Source of the DNA: Palsa-892 sp963751615 | GTDB lineage: Bacteria; Pseudomonadota; Alphaproteobacteria; Rhizobiales; Xanthobacteraceae | NCBI GenBank assembly: GCA_963751615.1 | Contig: CAVVVG010000005.1 | Location: 496,001 to 560,000 of the forward strand | Direction of reading: 5' to 3' | Length of the DNA: 64,000 nt | Shown here: positions 1 through 9,290 of the stretch, in pieces | Layout of the letters: each line of letters starts with the position of its first letter | Numbering within the stretch: the stretch's first letter is position 1 | Notes under the pieces: generated by a model | Database searches by the model: none | The model's input: the letters and a program-made list of their open reading frames with translations, nothing else | Told to the model about the DNA's origin: nothing | Program-made: the position numbers and the translations under genes

Positions 1-571
1 TTTCGCCTGCTGCCTTGGGTGCTTCGTAAGGTTTATTGGCGGCTTCGCGCACGGCTGCACGAACAGGATTCCCCGTATGGGTCGCTTTCGAAGCTAGCTC
101 TGGCCGACCCGTGAATATATTCGGATAGCCGGTCGCGATCGCAGTTGCATGCGCGGCAAGCGCACGATTCGCGCGGCCCATAATTGCATTTTGTTCATGA
201 ACAATTCGTGGAATGCTGAGAAGGCGAGCTGCAAAAAGCGGCGGCAATGTCGGATAGCCACCAAATCCGACGATCGCTGCGGGCTTTAGACGAAGCAACA
301 GAAAAAAAGCACGGAGAGTTCCTACGCAAAGAACCAGAACGGTCCAAAATAAACGGAAAGGATTTCTTCCTCGAACCGTATCCGCTGGGATCACGTGAAT
401 GTTTCGCGCGGGAAATTTTCCGGCGTAAGCGACGGCGCGGCTGTCGGTTGCAAGATCCACCACGATGCCGCGCGCCTGCAATGCGTGGGCGAGCGCTTCC
501 GCGGGAAATAGATGGCCGCCCGTACCGCCCGCCGCCAGCAGAATGAGCGGCGCGCAGGCGCCCCCGTTCAT
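1..571 (-). CDS. murG: MurG, lipid II synthase (N-terminal part, runs off the left edge)
   Basis: Transfers GlcNAc from UDP-GlcNAc to lipid I, making lipid II on the inner face of the cytoplasmic membrane. Only the first 190 codons are in the window; the C-terminal nucleotide-binding domain is missing. The N-terminal GT-B domain shows the glycine loop GGTGGH at residues 15-20, then FGGYPT, HEQNA and GNPVR, all typical of MurG. The ATG at 571-569 overlaps the TGA of ftsW (ATGA), so the two are probably translationally coupled. Its place after ftsW is the standard dcw order. Confidence 0.95.
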   Translation of the reverse strand, partial: MNGGACAPLILLAAGGTGGHLFPAEALAHALQARGIVVDLATDSRAVAYAGKFPARNIHVIPADTVRGRNPFRLFWTVLVLCVGTLRAFFLLLRLKPAAIVGFGGYPTLPPLFAARLLSIPRIVHEQNAIMGRANRALAAHATAIATGYPNIFTGRPELASKATHTGNPVRAAVREAANKPYEAPKAAGE

Positions 572-1725
572 GCCGGCACGCCTCCGCGCAATTCGGTATG
601 TTCAATCTCTGCATGCGTCCGTACGCGAGGACGGCGCCGCGTCAACGCGATCAGCATGCCCATGCCAAAGGCCAGCGAAATCAATGACGATCCGCCATAG
701 GAAACGAATGGCAGCGTCATGCCTTTAGCGGGCATGAGGTGGAGGCTCACCGCCATAGCGATCGCCGACTGCAAACCGAACAAGAGTCCGAGGCCCGAAA
801 TCGCTAGCCGCGTAAACGGCTCATCTTCATGCACCGCATGCGACAGCGCCCGTAATACGATGAAAGCGAAAAGCAGGAGCACAATGAGACACAGCACAAT
901 GCCGAATTCTTCCGCGGCAACGGCATAGATAAAGTCCGTATGCCCGTCGGGCAGAATACGCTTCACCGTGCCTTCACCGGGACCTCGACCGAACCAGCCG
1001 CCGCGCACAAAAGACTCCAGCGAAGTGTCGATCTGAAACGTATCGCCCGAACTCTTGTCCCAGAAACGCAACATTCGATCCCGCACGTGGGGAATCAATT
1101 TGTAGGCCGCGTACATCCCAATTGTCGATGCAGAGACAAAACCTGCCGCCCATACCCAGCGCAAGCCGGCGAGAAAAAAAAGTGCACCCCAGGTTAATGT
1201 TAATAGCACGGTCTGACCGAAATCCGGCTGCCGGACTAACAGCGTCACGACCGTTACCAGCATCGCGAAGGACAAAACCGTCGCAGGCATTTCTGGACGC
1301 CGTCCGGTTTCCGAGAACGCCCATGCAGTAAGCACGACGAAGGCTGGCTTGATGAATTCGGACGGCTGCACGCCGATGCCGAAAATCGTCAGCCAGCGGT
1401 GAGCACCTTTGATCTCCGGCCCGATCACAAGCGTCGCTGCAACAAGCACGAAGCTAACGAGAAAGACCGCAAGCGCGACACGCCGCACCTGCCTCGGCGT
1501 GAGCAATGACGTGAACGCGAACACAATAATGGCCGGGACGAGAAACAATGCCTGGCGGTTGACGAAATGAAATGGGTCGAGCCCGAGACGGATCGCAACC
1601 GGCGGACTTGCGGCGAGCAGCAACACGATCCCGATCAGCATGAGCACAAGGATCGCGCCTACCAACAATCGGTCGACGGTCCACCACCATTCGCTGAGCG
1701 GAGTGCGCTGTGCACGCGAGATCAT
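568..1725 (-). CDS. ftsW: FtsW, septal SEDS peptidoglycan polymerase
   Basis: SEDS-family integral membrane protein of the divisome that polymerises lipid II together with FtsI. The 385 residues are mostly hydrophobic helices. Family signatures are visible: PSEFIKP in the middle and, near the C-terminus, the stretch ending GMTLPFVSYGGSS. The length is normal for the family. RodA is the alternative paralog, but the position between murD and murG points to FtsW. It overlaps murD upstream and murG downstream by ATGA. Confidence 0.95.
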   Translation of the reverse strand: MISRAQRTPLSEWWWTVDRLLVGAILVLMLIGIVLLLAASPPVAIRLGLDPFHFVNRQALFLVPAIIVFAFTSLLTPRQVRRVALAVFLVSFVLVAATLVIGPEIKGAHRWLTIFGIGVQPSEFIKPAFVVLTAWAFSETGRRPEMPATVLSFAMLVTVVTLLVRQPDFGQTVLLTLTWGALFFLAGLRWVWAAGFVSASTIGMYAAYKLIPHVRDRMLRFWDKSSGDTFQIDTSLESFVRGGWFGRGPGEGTVKRILPDGHTDFIYAVAAEEFGIVLCLIVLLLFAFIVLRALSHAVHEDEPFTRLAISGLGLLFGLQSAIAMAVSLHLMPAKGMTLPFVSYGGSSLISLAFGMGMLIALTRRRPRVRTHAEIEHTELRGGVPA

Positions 1726-3125
1726 GCGGCCTTGCCCTTGCTGACCACACCAGGAATAGCCCCGACAAGTTCACGAAACCTTTCGCCGCGCACTTCAAAA
1801 TTCTGAAATTGGTCAAATGACGCGCAGGCGGGCGAAAGCAGCACCACGGGTTGCTTTTCCTTCGATCGGCTCGCGTCTTCGGCAGCCTTGGCGACGGCCA
1901 CATCGAGCGTGCCACACCGCGTATAGCTTGCCTGCCCCTCCAGGGTCGCCGCAAACAGTTCGCTTGATTCGCCGATCAGATAAGCGTGCGCGATCCTTGG
2001 AAAAAAGAGTTTCAACGGCAGGATTCCGTCCTCTTTCGCCTTGCCACCAAGAATCCAGAATACGCCACCCCCAAAAGAGGCCAGTGCCTTTTCTGTCGAA
2101 TCGGCATTTGTGGCCTTGGAGTCGTTGACGAACAGCACGTTACCCTTATGGGCGATCTCTTCCATCCGGTGCGCCAGACCAGGGAAGGTTTTAAAAGCAG
2201 CCACGATCTTGTCGGGCGCCACACCGAATGCGCGCGCAGCAGCAAAAACGGCCGCTGCGTTCTGCGCATTGTGCGCACCGCGTAGACTGCCAATACCGGC
2301 AAGCGATGCAATAATCTTTTCATTGCCGCGTTCGGCGAAAATGAGATCGCTGCCCTTGAGAAAAATTCCGTCGTTAAGCGGACGCTCGACGGAAATTCGG
2401 ACCAGTAGTTTTTCCATTTTCTCAAGCCGGTCCGCGATGGCGCGACAATAATCGTCGTCAACTCCAATAACGGCTGTCGCGGACTTCGCCACCAGACGTT
2501 CCTTCACCGATGCATAATTTTCCATTGTGCCATGACGGTCGAGATGATCGGGCGTGAGATTAAGAAGAATGCCAACCGTCGGATCGAGCGTCGGCGCAAG
2601 ATCAATCTGATAGGACGAACACTCGATCACATGCACGCGATTCCCGCGTGGCGGTTCGAGCATCAGAATGGGCGTGCCTAAATTGCCGCCTACTTGGGTA
2701 TCGAAACCAGCGTTCTTCATGACATGCGCAAGCAATGCGGTCGTCGTCGATTTTCCGTTCGTTCCGGTAATGGCAGCAAACGGCGCACCACTGGCGTTCG
2801 TCCGTCGCTCGCGACAAAATAATTCGATGTCACCAATGATGTCGATGCCCGCTTTTTTCGCAAGCTGCACCGACCAGTGTGGCTCCGGATGGGTAAGGGG
2901 CACGCCAGGCGCAAGCACAAGCGCGGTAAAATTCCTCCAGTCGATCTGATGCAAATCCTTGACTTCAATGCCTTTCGCCCTCGCGGCCTCGAGTCTGACT
3001 GCCTGATCGTCGAAAGCGATTACATTTGCCCCACCCGCCTTTAGCGCTGCACAGGTTGCCATTCCCGAACTACCGAGACCAAAGATAATAACGCTGCGGC
3101 CTTTCAAGAAGGTAACGGGAGTCAT
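1722..3125 (-). CDS. murD: MurD, UDP-MurNAc-L-alanine:D-glutamate ligase
   Basis: ATP-dependent cytoplasmic ligase adding D-glutamate to UDP-MurNAc-L-Ala. The 467 residues begin with a Rossmann-like UDP-binding domain (FGLGSSGMATC). The Mur ligase ATP loop GTNGKSTTTALLAH follows near residue 120, then NLTPDHLDRHGTMENY and a C-terminal domain with FVNDSKATNADSTEKAL. Length and domain order are typical. Its stop overlaps the ftsW start; 18 bases separate it from mraY. Confidence 0.95.
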   Translation of the reverse strand: MTPVTFLKGRSVIIFGLGSSGMATCAALKAGGANVIAFDDQAVRLEAARAKGIEVKDLHQIDWRNFTALVLAPGVPLTHPEPHWSVQLAKKAGIDIIGDIELFCRERRTNASGAPFAAITGTNGKSTTTALLAHVMKNAGFDTQVGGNLGTPILMLEPPRGNRVHVIECSSYQIDLAPTLDPTVGILLNLTPDHLDRHGTMENYASVKERLVAKSATAVIGVDDDYCRAIADRLEKMEKLLVRISVERPLNDGIFLKGSDLIFAERGNEKIIASLAGIGSLRGAHNAQNAAAVFAAARAFGVAPDKIVAAFKTFPGLAHRMEEIAHKGNVLFVNDSKATNADSTEKALASFGGGVFWILGGKAKEDGILPLKLFFPRIAHAYLIGESSELFAATLEGQASYTRCGTLDVAVAKAAEDASRSKEKQPVVLLSPACASFDQFQNFEVRGERFRELVGAIPGVVSKGKAA

Positions 3126-3143
3126 CGGCGCGTAGCGCGCTCC

Positions 3144-4229
3144 TCACCGCAATTTCAGCGTCGAAAGCCCGATGAGCGCTAGCACCACCGCCACGACCCA
3201 GAAACAAATCACGATCTGCGCTTCCGTCCAGCCGAGTTGTTCGAAATGGTGATGGATCGGCGCCATCTTGAAGATGCGCTTACCAGTCAGCTTAAACGAA
3301 ATCACCTGTACAATCACGGAAACTGCTTCCAGCACGAACAAACCGCCGATGATCGCGAGCACGATTTCATGCTTTGTCGCAACGGCGACCGCACCTAGCA
3401 AACCACCAAGCGCTAACGAGCCCGTATCGCCCATGAAGATCGAGGCGGGCGGCGCGTTAAACCAGAGAAAACCAAGTCCAGCGCCGATGACAGCCCCGCA
3501 CAGAACCGCAAGTTCGCCTGCCCGAGAGACGTGGCGGAGTTGAAGATATTCGGCGAACACGAGGTTGCCTGCGAGATAGGCGATCACGGCGAAACTTGCC
3601 GCAGCGATCATCACCGGCACGATGGCAAGCCCATCGAGCCCATCTGTAAGATTTACCGCATTTCCCGCGCCGACGATGACGAAAGAGCCGAGAATGAGAA
3701 AAAACCATCCAATATCGAATACATAGAGTTTGATGAGCGGAAACGCGATCGAAGTCGAAAGTGGAGCTCGGCCGATTAGGATCATGGCAAACACCGCGCC
3801 GCCCGCAATCAAAAATTCAGTGCCTAGCCGCATTCGCCCGGAAAGACCATTATGCGAGCGCTTCATGATCTTGAGATAGTCGTCATAAAAACCAACCAGA
3901 CCGAAGCCGAGCGTCACCGCCAGCACGCACCACACATATGGATTAGTGAGGTTCGCCCACAGCAGCGTCGAGACCACAAGTCCCGACAAAATCATCAGTC
4001 CGCCCATCGTCGGCGTGCCCATCTTCGCAATGATGTGCGACTGCGGTCCGTCGTCGCGGATCGGCTGGCCCATGCCCTGGGTCAGGCGCAATTTCTCTAT
4101 GATCATCGGACCAAACAGAAAAACAAAGAGAAGCGCCGTTATCACGGCGCCGCCGGTACGAAACGTGATATAGCGGAACACGTTCAGCGCGCTGATCGTG
4201 TCAGAAAACTGCGCAAGCCAATACAGCAC
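3144..4229 (-). CDS. mraY: MraY, phospho-MurNAc-pentapeptide translocase
   Basis: Integral membrane enzyme moving phospho-MurNAc-pentapeptide from UDP to undecaprenyl phosphate to form lipid I. The 361 residues have about ten hydrophobic segments. Hallmarks seen are NLTDGLDGLAI, the magnesium-site stretch FMGDTGSLALGG and the HHHFEQLGW loop. Translation starts at GTG (4229-4227), preceded five bases upstream by a strong AAAGGGGG ribosome site. It lies between murF and murD, as expected. Confidence 0.95.
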   Translation of the reverse strand: MLYWLAQFSDTISALNVFRYITFRTGGAVITALLFVFLFGPMIIEKLRLTQGMGQPIRDDGPQSHIIAKMGTPTMGGLMILSGLVVSTLLWANLTNPYVWCVLAVTLGFGLVGFYDDYLKIMKRSHNGLSGRMRLGTEFLIAGGAVFAMILIGRAPLSTSIAFPLIKLYVFDIGWFFLILGSFVIVGAGNAVNLTDGLDGLAIVPVMIAAASFAVIAYLAGNLVFAEYLQLRHVSRAGELAVLCGAVIGAGLGFLWFNAPPASIFMGDTGSLALGGLLGAVAVATKHEIVLAIIGGLFVLEAVSVIVQVISFKLTGKRIFKMAPIHHHFEQLGWTEAQIVICFWVVAVVLALIGLSTLKLR

Positions 4230-4240
4230 TTTAACCCCCT

Positions 4241-5680
4241 TTAGACCGTTGCGTCTTCCGCCGACGCGCGCGCGCGATATCGGTCGGAGAGCCCACTGAC
4301 AATGGTACCCATGCGGCTGCCATTCGATCCCTTGACCATGATTGCATCGCCGGGCCGAAGCGCTGCCAGCAATTCGGGCTCAATTCGGGCCGCACTATCG
4401 GCATAGCCGCCGCGCAACGTCGCAGGCAAGGCGTCCCATAGAGCCCGCATCAATGGACCGGCACAGAACACAATATCGATTTTGGCGTCGATCAGCGCCT
4501 TCGACAAATCTCGATGCGCCGCGACAGCATTGGTACCGAGTTCCAACATATCTCCAAGTGCGGCTATGCGCCGCCCGCGCGGGCCAACCGGTGTTTGCGC
4601 GAGCACTTCGATCGCCGCACGCACGGAGGCGGGGTTAGCGTTGTAACTCTCATCGATGAGGATCGCTTCACCTGCACCGAGGTTTAGCCTGATGCGCTGG
4701 CCGCGGCCTGACGGCGGCTGCAGGCGTGCAAGGGCTAACGCCACGATCGCAAGATCGGCACCGGCAAGTTTCGCCGCCGCGAGCACACCAAGACTGTTCT
4801 GCACGAGGTGGCGTCCTGGCGTTCCGATTTTGTAAGCGATATCATCGCGGAGGATCGACGCTCGCACACAAGAACAGTCAGATTTGAGCGCCACGTCGAT
4901 TAGGCGCGCTTCTGCCTTCTTATGTGCACCGAATCCGACAACATTCTGTATGCCAGCCATACGCGCCGCGGCCGCAAGGCGCTCAAATTGCGGATTGTCA
5001 CGATTTAGGACCGCGGCACCCCCATCAACGACGCCGGCAAAGATTTCAGCCTTGGCGTCCGCAATCGCTTCGACATTCGCAAAGTGTTCGATGTGAACGG
5101 GCTCAATCGTCGTGATCAAGGCGACGTGCGGGCGAACGAGTTGCGACAGCGGCGTAAGTTCACCGGCATGATTCATCCCGAGTTCGAACACGCCGAAGTG
5201 AGCGCTTGCTGGCAGCCGCGCGAGCGAAAGCGGAACGCCCCACTGATTATTGTAGGAAGCGGCGGAAGCGTGAGTTTCCCCCTCGCGTGTAAGGGCGAGG
5301 CGAAGCGCTTCTTTCGTGCTCGTTTTTCCGACCGAACCGGTGACGGCGATGATCTTCGCACCCGAACGCGTACGAGCTGCGCGCGCCAGCGTATTTAAAG
5401 ATTCGAGTACATCCGGAACGACAAGAAGCGCCGCACCTTTCGGCATTTTTTTGAACTTCGCTTCTGAGACGACGGAAACACCTGCGCCCACCGAAGCGGC
5501 TTGTGCCACATAATTATGACCGTCGACGTGGTCGCCCTTGATAGCGAAGAACGCTTCGCCCGGCTTGATCGTGCGCGTATCAATGGAAATGCCAATGATC
5601 ACACTCGCCGGCGTGCCGATGATACGCCCGCCCGTCGCCGCGACGAGCGCGTCGAAAGTCCATAATGGCGTATCGCTCAT
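4241..5680 (-). CDS. murF: MurF, UDP-MurNAc-tripeptide:D-Ala-D-Ala ligase
   Basis: Adds the D-alanyl-D-alanine dipeptide to UDP-MurNAc-tripeptide, completing the cytoplasmic precursor. The 479 residues show the Mur ligase ATP loop VTGSVGKTSTKEAL around residue 114, then ELGMNHAGE and DESYNANPASVRAA, the MurF-specific signatures. The ATG overlaps the murE stop (ATGA). Length is within the family range and nothing is odd. Confidence 0.95.
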   Translation of the reverse strand: MSDTPLWTFDALVAATGGRIIGTPASVIIGISIDTRTIKPGEAFFAIKGDHVDGHNYVAQAASVGAGVSVVSEAKFKKMPKGAALLVVPDVLESLNTLARAARTRSGAKIIAVTGSVGKTSTKEALRLALTREGETHASAASYNNQWGVPLSLARLPASAHFGVFELGMNHAGELTPLSQLVRPHVALITTIEPVHIEHFANVEAIADAKAEIFAGVVDGGAAVLNRDNPQFERLAAAARMAGIQNVVGFGAHKKAEARLIDVALKSDCSCVRASILRDDIAYKIGTPGRHLVQNSLGVLAAAKLAGADLAIVALALARLQPPSGRGQRIRLNLGAGEAILIDESYNANPASVRAAIEVLAQTPVGPRGRRIAALGDMLELGTNAVAAHRDLSKALIDAKIDIVFCAGPLMRALWDALPATLRGGYADSAARIEPELLAALRPGDAIMVKGSNGSRMGTIVSGLSDRYRARASAEDATV

Positions 5681-7134
5681 GATTTCAACCTGAGGGCGGC
5701 TTGCACGGCCGCCTGATCCGAGAACGGCAATGTCCGGTCGCCCACGATTTGGCCGGTTTCATGGCCCTTACCCGCAACGAGTAGCACATCGCCGCGCTTC
5801 ATTTCCCCAATCGCAGCTTTGATCGCCTCTTCGCGGTCGCCGATCTCGATGCCCTTCGGCGCGGCCAACAGAATGGCCTTCCGGATCGATGCCGGGTCTT
5901 CGCTACGCGGATTGTCGTCGGTCACATAGGCAAGATTAGCAAGTTTGGTAGCAGCCGCGCCCATTAGCGGACGCTTGCCCGCGTCGCGATCGCCGCCCGC
6001 CCCGAACACAACAAGCAGACGCCCTACCGCGTAAGGCCGCAAGGCGAGTAGCGCATTCTCGAGTGCATCGGGCGTGTGCGCGTAATCGACGAAAATCGGC
6101 GCGCCCTCTTTTTCGCCGACAAGCTCAAGACGTCCGATCGCGCCTTTCAACAAAGAAATAGTCTCAAGCGCGTCGTTCACGGATGTGCCCGTTGCGATGG
6201 CAAGACCTGCGGCAACCAGCGCGTTCGAAATTTGGAATTCGCCAACTAGCCGAAGCTTCACCTGTTTTTTCAATGCACCGGCAACGATCGTTAGCATTTG
6301 CGCAAAGCCATCGCGCTTGGCGTCAATCAATTTAAGTGCGCGACCTTTGCGGCCGACGCTGAAAAATGCGAGTTTTCTTTTTTCCGCGATGCATTCGACG
6401 AGAGTTGCGCTCGTTTGATCCGCATCGACCACAGCGGCCGCTCCCGGTGGTAGCAGCGTGTCGAATAGACGCAGCTTCGCGGCACGATAGGCTTCCATGG
6501 TCGCGTGATAATCAAGGTGGTCACGCGTCAAATTCGTGAACGCGCCCGCCAAAAGTTTAACTCCGTCGAGACGGCGCTGCTCGAGTCCATGCGACGATGC
6601 TTCCATGGCGAAATGGGTGACGCCCTCACCCGCGAGCTTGTCAAGCAACGCATGCAAAGCGATGGGATCCGGTGTCGTGAGACTTGCCTTGATCTCACCC
6701 GACGGCGCGGTGACGCCAATCGTTCCCACACTGGCAGCCGCATAGCCCAACGTGCTCCAGATTTGCCGCGTAAACGATGCAACGGATGTTTTTCCGTTCG
6801 TGCCGGTCACAGCGACGATTTTCTTTGGCTGTCGCGGATGAAAACGCGCGGCGGCATGCGCAAGCGAAGCCCGCGCGTCAGATACATTTATGTAAGGAAC
6901 ACCGTCGGCAAGATCGACCGGGCGCGCGTCTTCACCGACAATCGCGACAGCGCCCTTCGCTATTGCATCAGCGGTAAACTCTCGTCCGTTAGCGCGGCTG
7001 CCTGCGAGTGCAAAAAAAACATCGCCAGGCTTCACCGTGCGACTATCAGCGGAAATGCCCGTGATTTCAACATGAGCAGCGCCCGCGCCCTCGGGTCCGA
7101 GCAGGCTTGGAAGATCAAGGCTCGTCCCCGGCAT
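5677..7134 (-). CDS. murE: MurE, meso-diaminopimelate-adding ligase
   Basis: Adds the third stem amino acid to UDP-MurNAc-L-Ala-D-Glu. The 485 residues carry the ATP loop VTGTNGKTSVASF near residue 112, the NLTRDHLDYHATM segment and, in the C-terminal domain, TDDNPRSEDP. The DNPR motif is the known marker for meso-diaminopimelate specificity, as expected for a Gram-negative. The end overlaps murF by ATGA, and 21 bases separate it from ftsI. Confidence 0.95.
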   Translation of the reverse strand: MPGTSLDLPSLLGPEGAGAAHVEITGISADSRTVKPGDVFFALAGSRANGREFTADAIAKGAVAIVGEDARPVDLADGVPYINVSDARASLAHAAARFHPRQPKKIVAVTGTNGKTSVASFTRQIWSTLGYAAASVGTIGVTAPSGEIKASLTTPDPIALHALLDKLAGEGVTHFAMEASSHGLEQRRLDGVKLLAGAFTNLTRDHLDYHATMEAYRAAKLRLFDTLLPPGAAAVVDADQTSATLVECIAEKRKLAFFSVGRKGRALKLIDAKRDGFAQMLTIVAGALKKQVKLRLVGEFQISNALVAAGLAIATGTSVNDALETISLLKGAIGRLELVGEKEGAPIFVDYAHTPDALENALLALRPYAVGRLLVVFGAGGDRDAGKRPLMGAAATKLANLAYVTDDNPRSEDPASIRKAILLAAPKGIEIGDREEAIKAAIGEMKRGDVLLVAGKGHETGQIVGDRTLPFSDQAAVQAALRLKS

Positions 7135-7155
7135 CAGCGAAAATCCCTTGGCCCG

Positions 7156-8847
7156 TCAATTAGCGGCACGCTTCGCTACGGTTAGCAAACGGTCGGCCGG
7201 CGGTAAGTCGAGACGCGGCTTTACACCGAGTAACGGCGCGACGCGGGCAATAATTTGACCGGTCGTGGGCGCGGCATTCAGGCCTGCGGTCGAATGTCCA
7301 GTGTTTTTCGGCTCGTCAATCATGACGAGTACGAGATAGCGCGGCTGGTCGCATGGAAAAACGCCCATGAATACGGCGAGCAGTTTCTCGCGCGAGTAGC
7401 GACCGCGAACAACTTTCTCCGAGGTGCCCGTCTTGCCGCCGACATAATAACCCTCGACTTCTGCCCGCTTCGCCGTGCCCTGTTCGACATTAAGCCGCAG
7501 AAGATAGCGCATCTTGTCGCTGGTCTCAGGCTTAATCACACGCGTCGCGAGTTTAAGTGCGTCCGCTGCAGAACGTTTCAGAAAAGTCGGCGGAATGAGA
7601 AGCCCACCATTGACGAGTGCGGCCGTCGCCATCGCGGCCTGCAACGGCGCGACCGATATGCCATGGCCGAAGGATGCGGTTGCTGTATTGATCTCGCTCC
7701 AATTTTTCGGAACGAGAGGCTGTGCAGTTTCAGGAAGCTCAGTACGCAGCCGGTCGAACTGACCCATCTTTTTTAGGAACGCGCGGTGCGCTTCGATTCC
7801 GACCGAAAGGGCCATCTTGGCGGCGCCGATGTTCGACGAATAGGTGAACACTTCGGGTACCGACAGCATACGGTTCTGGCCGTGAAAATCGCTGATCGTG
7901 AACTTGCCGTAAGAGAGCGGAGCGCGCGCATCGTATTGCGAGGTAAGTGTTGCCTTGCCCGAATCCAGCGCCATAGCGACCGTCATCGCCTTGAAGGTCG
8001 AGCCCATCTCGTAAACTCCGGTCGTAAGTCGGTTAAGCCGGACCGGATCGACGGATTTGCCCGGCTTGTTAGGATCGTAATCGGGTAACGACACCATGGC
8101 GAGGATTTCACCGCTACGAACGTCGAGGACAACGCCGGAAGCGGAAATTGCCTGATAGATTTCCTTGGCGACCGTCAATTCGTCGCGCAACGCATGCTGA
8201 ACACTGAGATCGACTGAAAGCCGCACGGGCTCGAGCGTGCGACCGGTCGTAAGTCCAGCCTGATGGAGTTCGGCGAGTCCACCCAAATCGACCCAGCGCT
8301 CGATCCCAGCGACCCCGCGGCTGTCGACGTTGACATAGCCAAGCACATGCGCCACCTCGGGGCCCGCCGGATACAAGCGTTTGCTCTCACGCATGAAGCC
8401 AATGTGGGGGATACCGAGTCGATGAATTTCTAGCTGCTGCTGTGCGGAAATTTCGCGCTTCAAACGAATGAAGCCTTTCTTGGAGGATAATCGAGTTCGC
8501 AATTCCTCGGCGTCGAGATCGGGCATGATGGCGGTGAGAAGTTCGACCGCCTCGTCGACATCGGGGATTTTTCTCTTCGGCTCGGCATAAAGCAGCGCGG
8601 CTGGAACGTCGGTTGCAAGGATCCGGCCCTCGCGATCCAGAATATCCGGGCGCGAAGCGGCAAGCGCGTCCGGATTCACGGCGCGAAACTTGGCCTGGAT
8701 TTCCGGCGCGGTCGCCATTACCACGAGACGGCCTGCGATCACGGCATAGATGCAGGCAAAAACGAAAAAAACGATACCAATACGGAATTTCGAAACGCGT
8801 CCGTCCGCGAAACGCAGCCACGCTGGAAGAGCGAAAGAGAATTTCAT
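7156..8847 (-). CDS. ftsI: FtsI (PBP3), septal transpeptidase
   Basis: Class B penicillin-binding protein that cross-links septal peptidoglycan with FtsW. The 563 residues have a short cytoplasmic start, one transmembrane helix at about residues 22-45, a dimerisation domain and a transpeptidase domain. Catalytic motifs are STFK at residues 283-286 (Ser283 nucleophile), SSN a little downstream, and KTGT in GGKTGTSEKV. The ATG overlaps the ftsL stop (ATGA). Confidence 0.95.
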   Translation of the reverse strand: MKFSFALPAWLRFADGRVSKFRIGIVFFVFACIYAVIAGRLVVMATAPEIQAKFRAVNPDALAASRPDILDREGRILATDVPAALLYAEPKRKIPDVDEAVELLTAIMPDLDAEELRTRLSSKKGFIRLKREISAQQQLEIHRLGIPHIGFMRESKRLYPAGPEVAHVLGYVNVDSRGVAGIERWVDLGGLAELHQAGLTTGRTLEPVRLSVDLSVQHALRDELTVAKEIYQAISASGVVLDVRSGEILAMVSLPDYDPNKPGKSVDPVRLNRLTTGVYEMGSTFKAMTVAMALDSGKATLTSQYDARAPLSYGKFTISDFHGQNRMLSVPEVFTYSSNIGAAKMALSVGIEAHRAFLKKMGQFDRLRTELPETAQPLVPKNWSEINTATASFGHGISVAPLQAAMATAALVNGGLLIPPTFLKRSAADALKLATRVIKPETSDKMRYLLRLNVEQGTAKRAEVEGYYVGGKTGTSEKVVRGRYSREKLLAVFMGVFPCDQPRYLVLVMIDEPKNTGHSTAGLNAAPTTGQIIARVAPLLGVKPRLDLPPADRLLTVAKRAAN

Positions 8848-9287
8848 TCGCCCCTCTCTCCGTCGCGATCATTGGTATCGACGGAGCCGGTAGTTTCCGC
8901 CGACTGCTTGGCGTCAAATGTCTCAATGATATTGCCGATCGGATCGCGCTTCCCGCCGGCATGACCCGGCAGCGCGTCAATGATGTCGCCAATCGGATCA
9001 CCGGTCACTTTTATCATCTCGGGGAGCTGCGAGAAATCGTCGATATGTGTCACCGGAGGGCGCTTCAATCCGAGATAGCGTACTGCCAGGCCCTGAATGC
9101 GGGCCGGCGCCGAGAGTTCGGCCCATTCGCCTTTCAGCGTGGCGATGCGCTCGCGCTCCACGCGAATTTCACCTTCGAGGCGCGCGGCCTTCTGCGCTTC
9201 GTAAGTCGATTGATATTTCACCTCGTACACAACGACGGCGGTCGCGACCATACAAAAGAGGACAACGACATTGAGAAGGCGAAGCAT
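8844..9287 (-). CDS. ftsL: FtsL, small bitopic divisome protein
   Basis: FtsL-type bitopic protein of the FtsQLB complex. The 147 residues have a transmembrane helix at about residues 5-22 and a short coiled coil rich in Glu/Arg (about 30-60). The ATG at 9287 is preferred over the GTG one codon upstream because AGGAGG lies seven bases before it. FtsL is poorly conserved in sequence, so the call rests mainly on size, topology and position between rsmH and ftsI. The C-terminal tail is unusual: it is acidic and contains DPIGDIID (97-104) and DPIGNIIE (115-122). Confidence 0.85.
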   Translation of the reverse strand: MLRLLNVVVLFCMVATAVVVYEVKYQSTYEAQKAARLEGEIRVERERIATLKGEWAELSAPARIQGLAVRYLGLKRPPVTHIDDFSQLPEMIKVTGDPIGDIIDALPGHAGGKRDPIGNIIETFDAKQSAETTGSVDTNDRDGERGE

Positions 9288-9290
9288 CAC

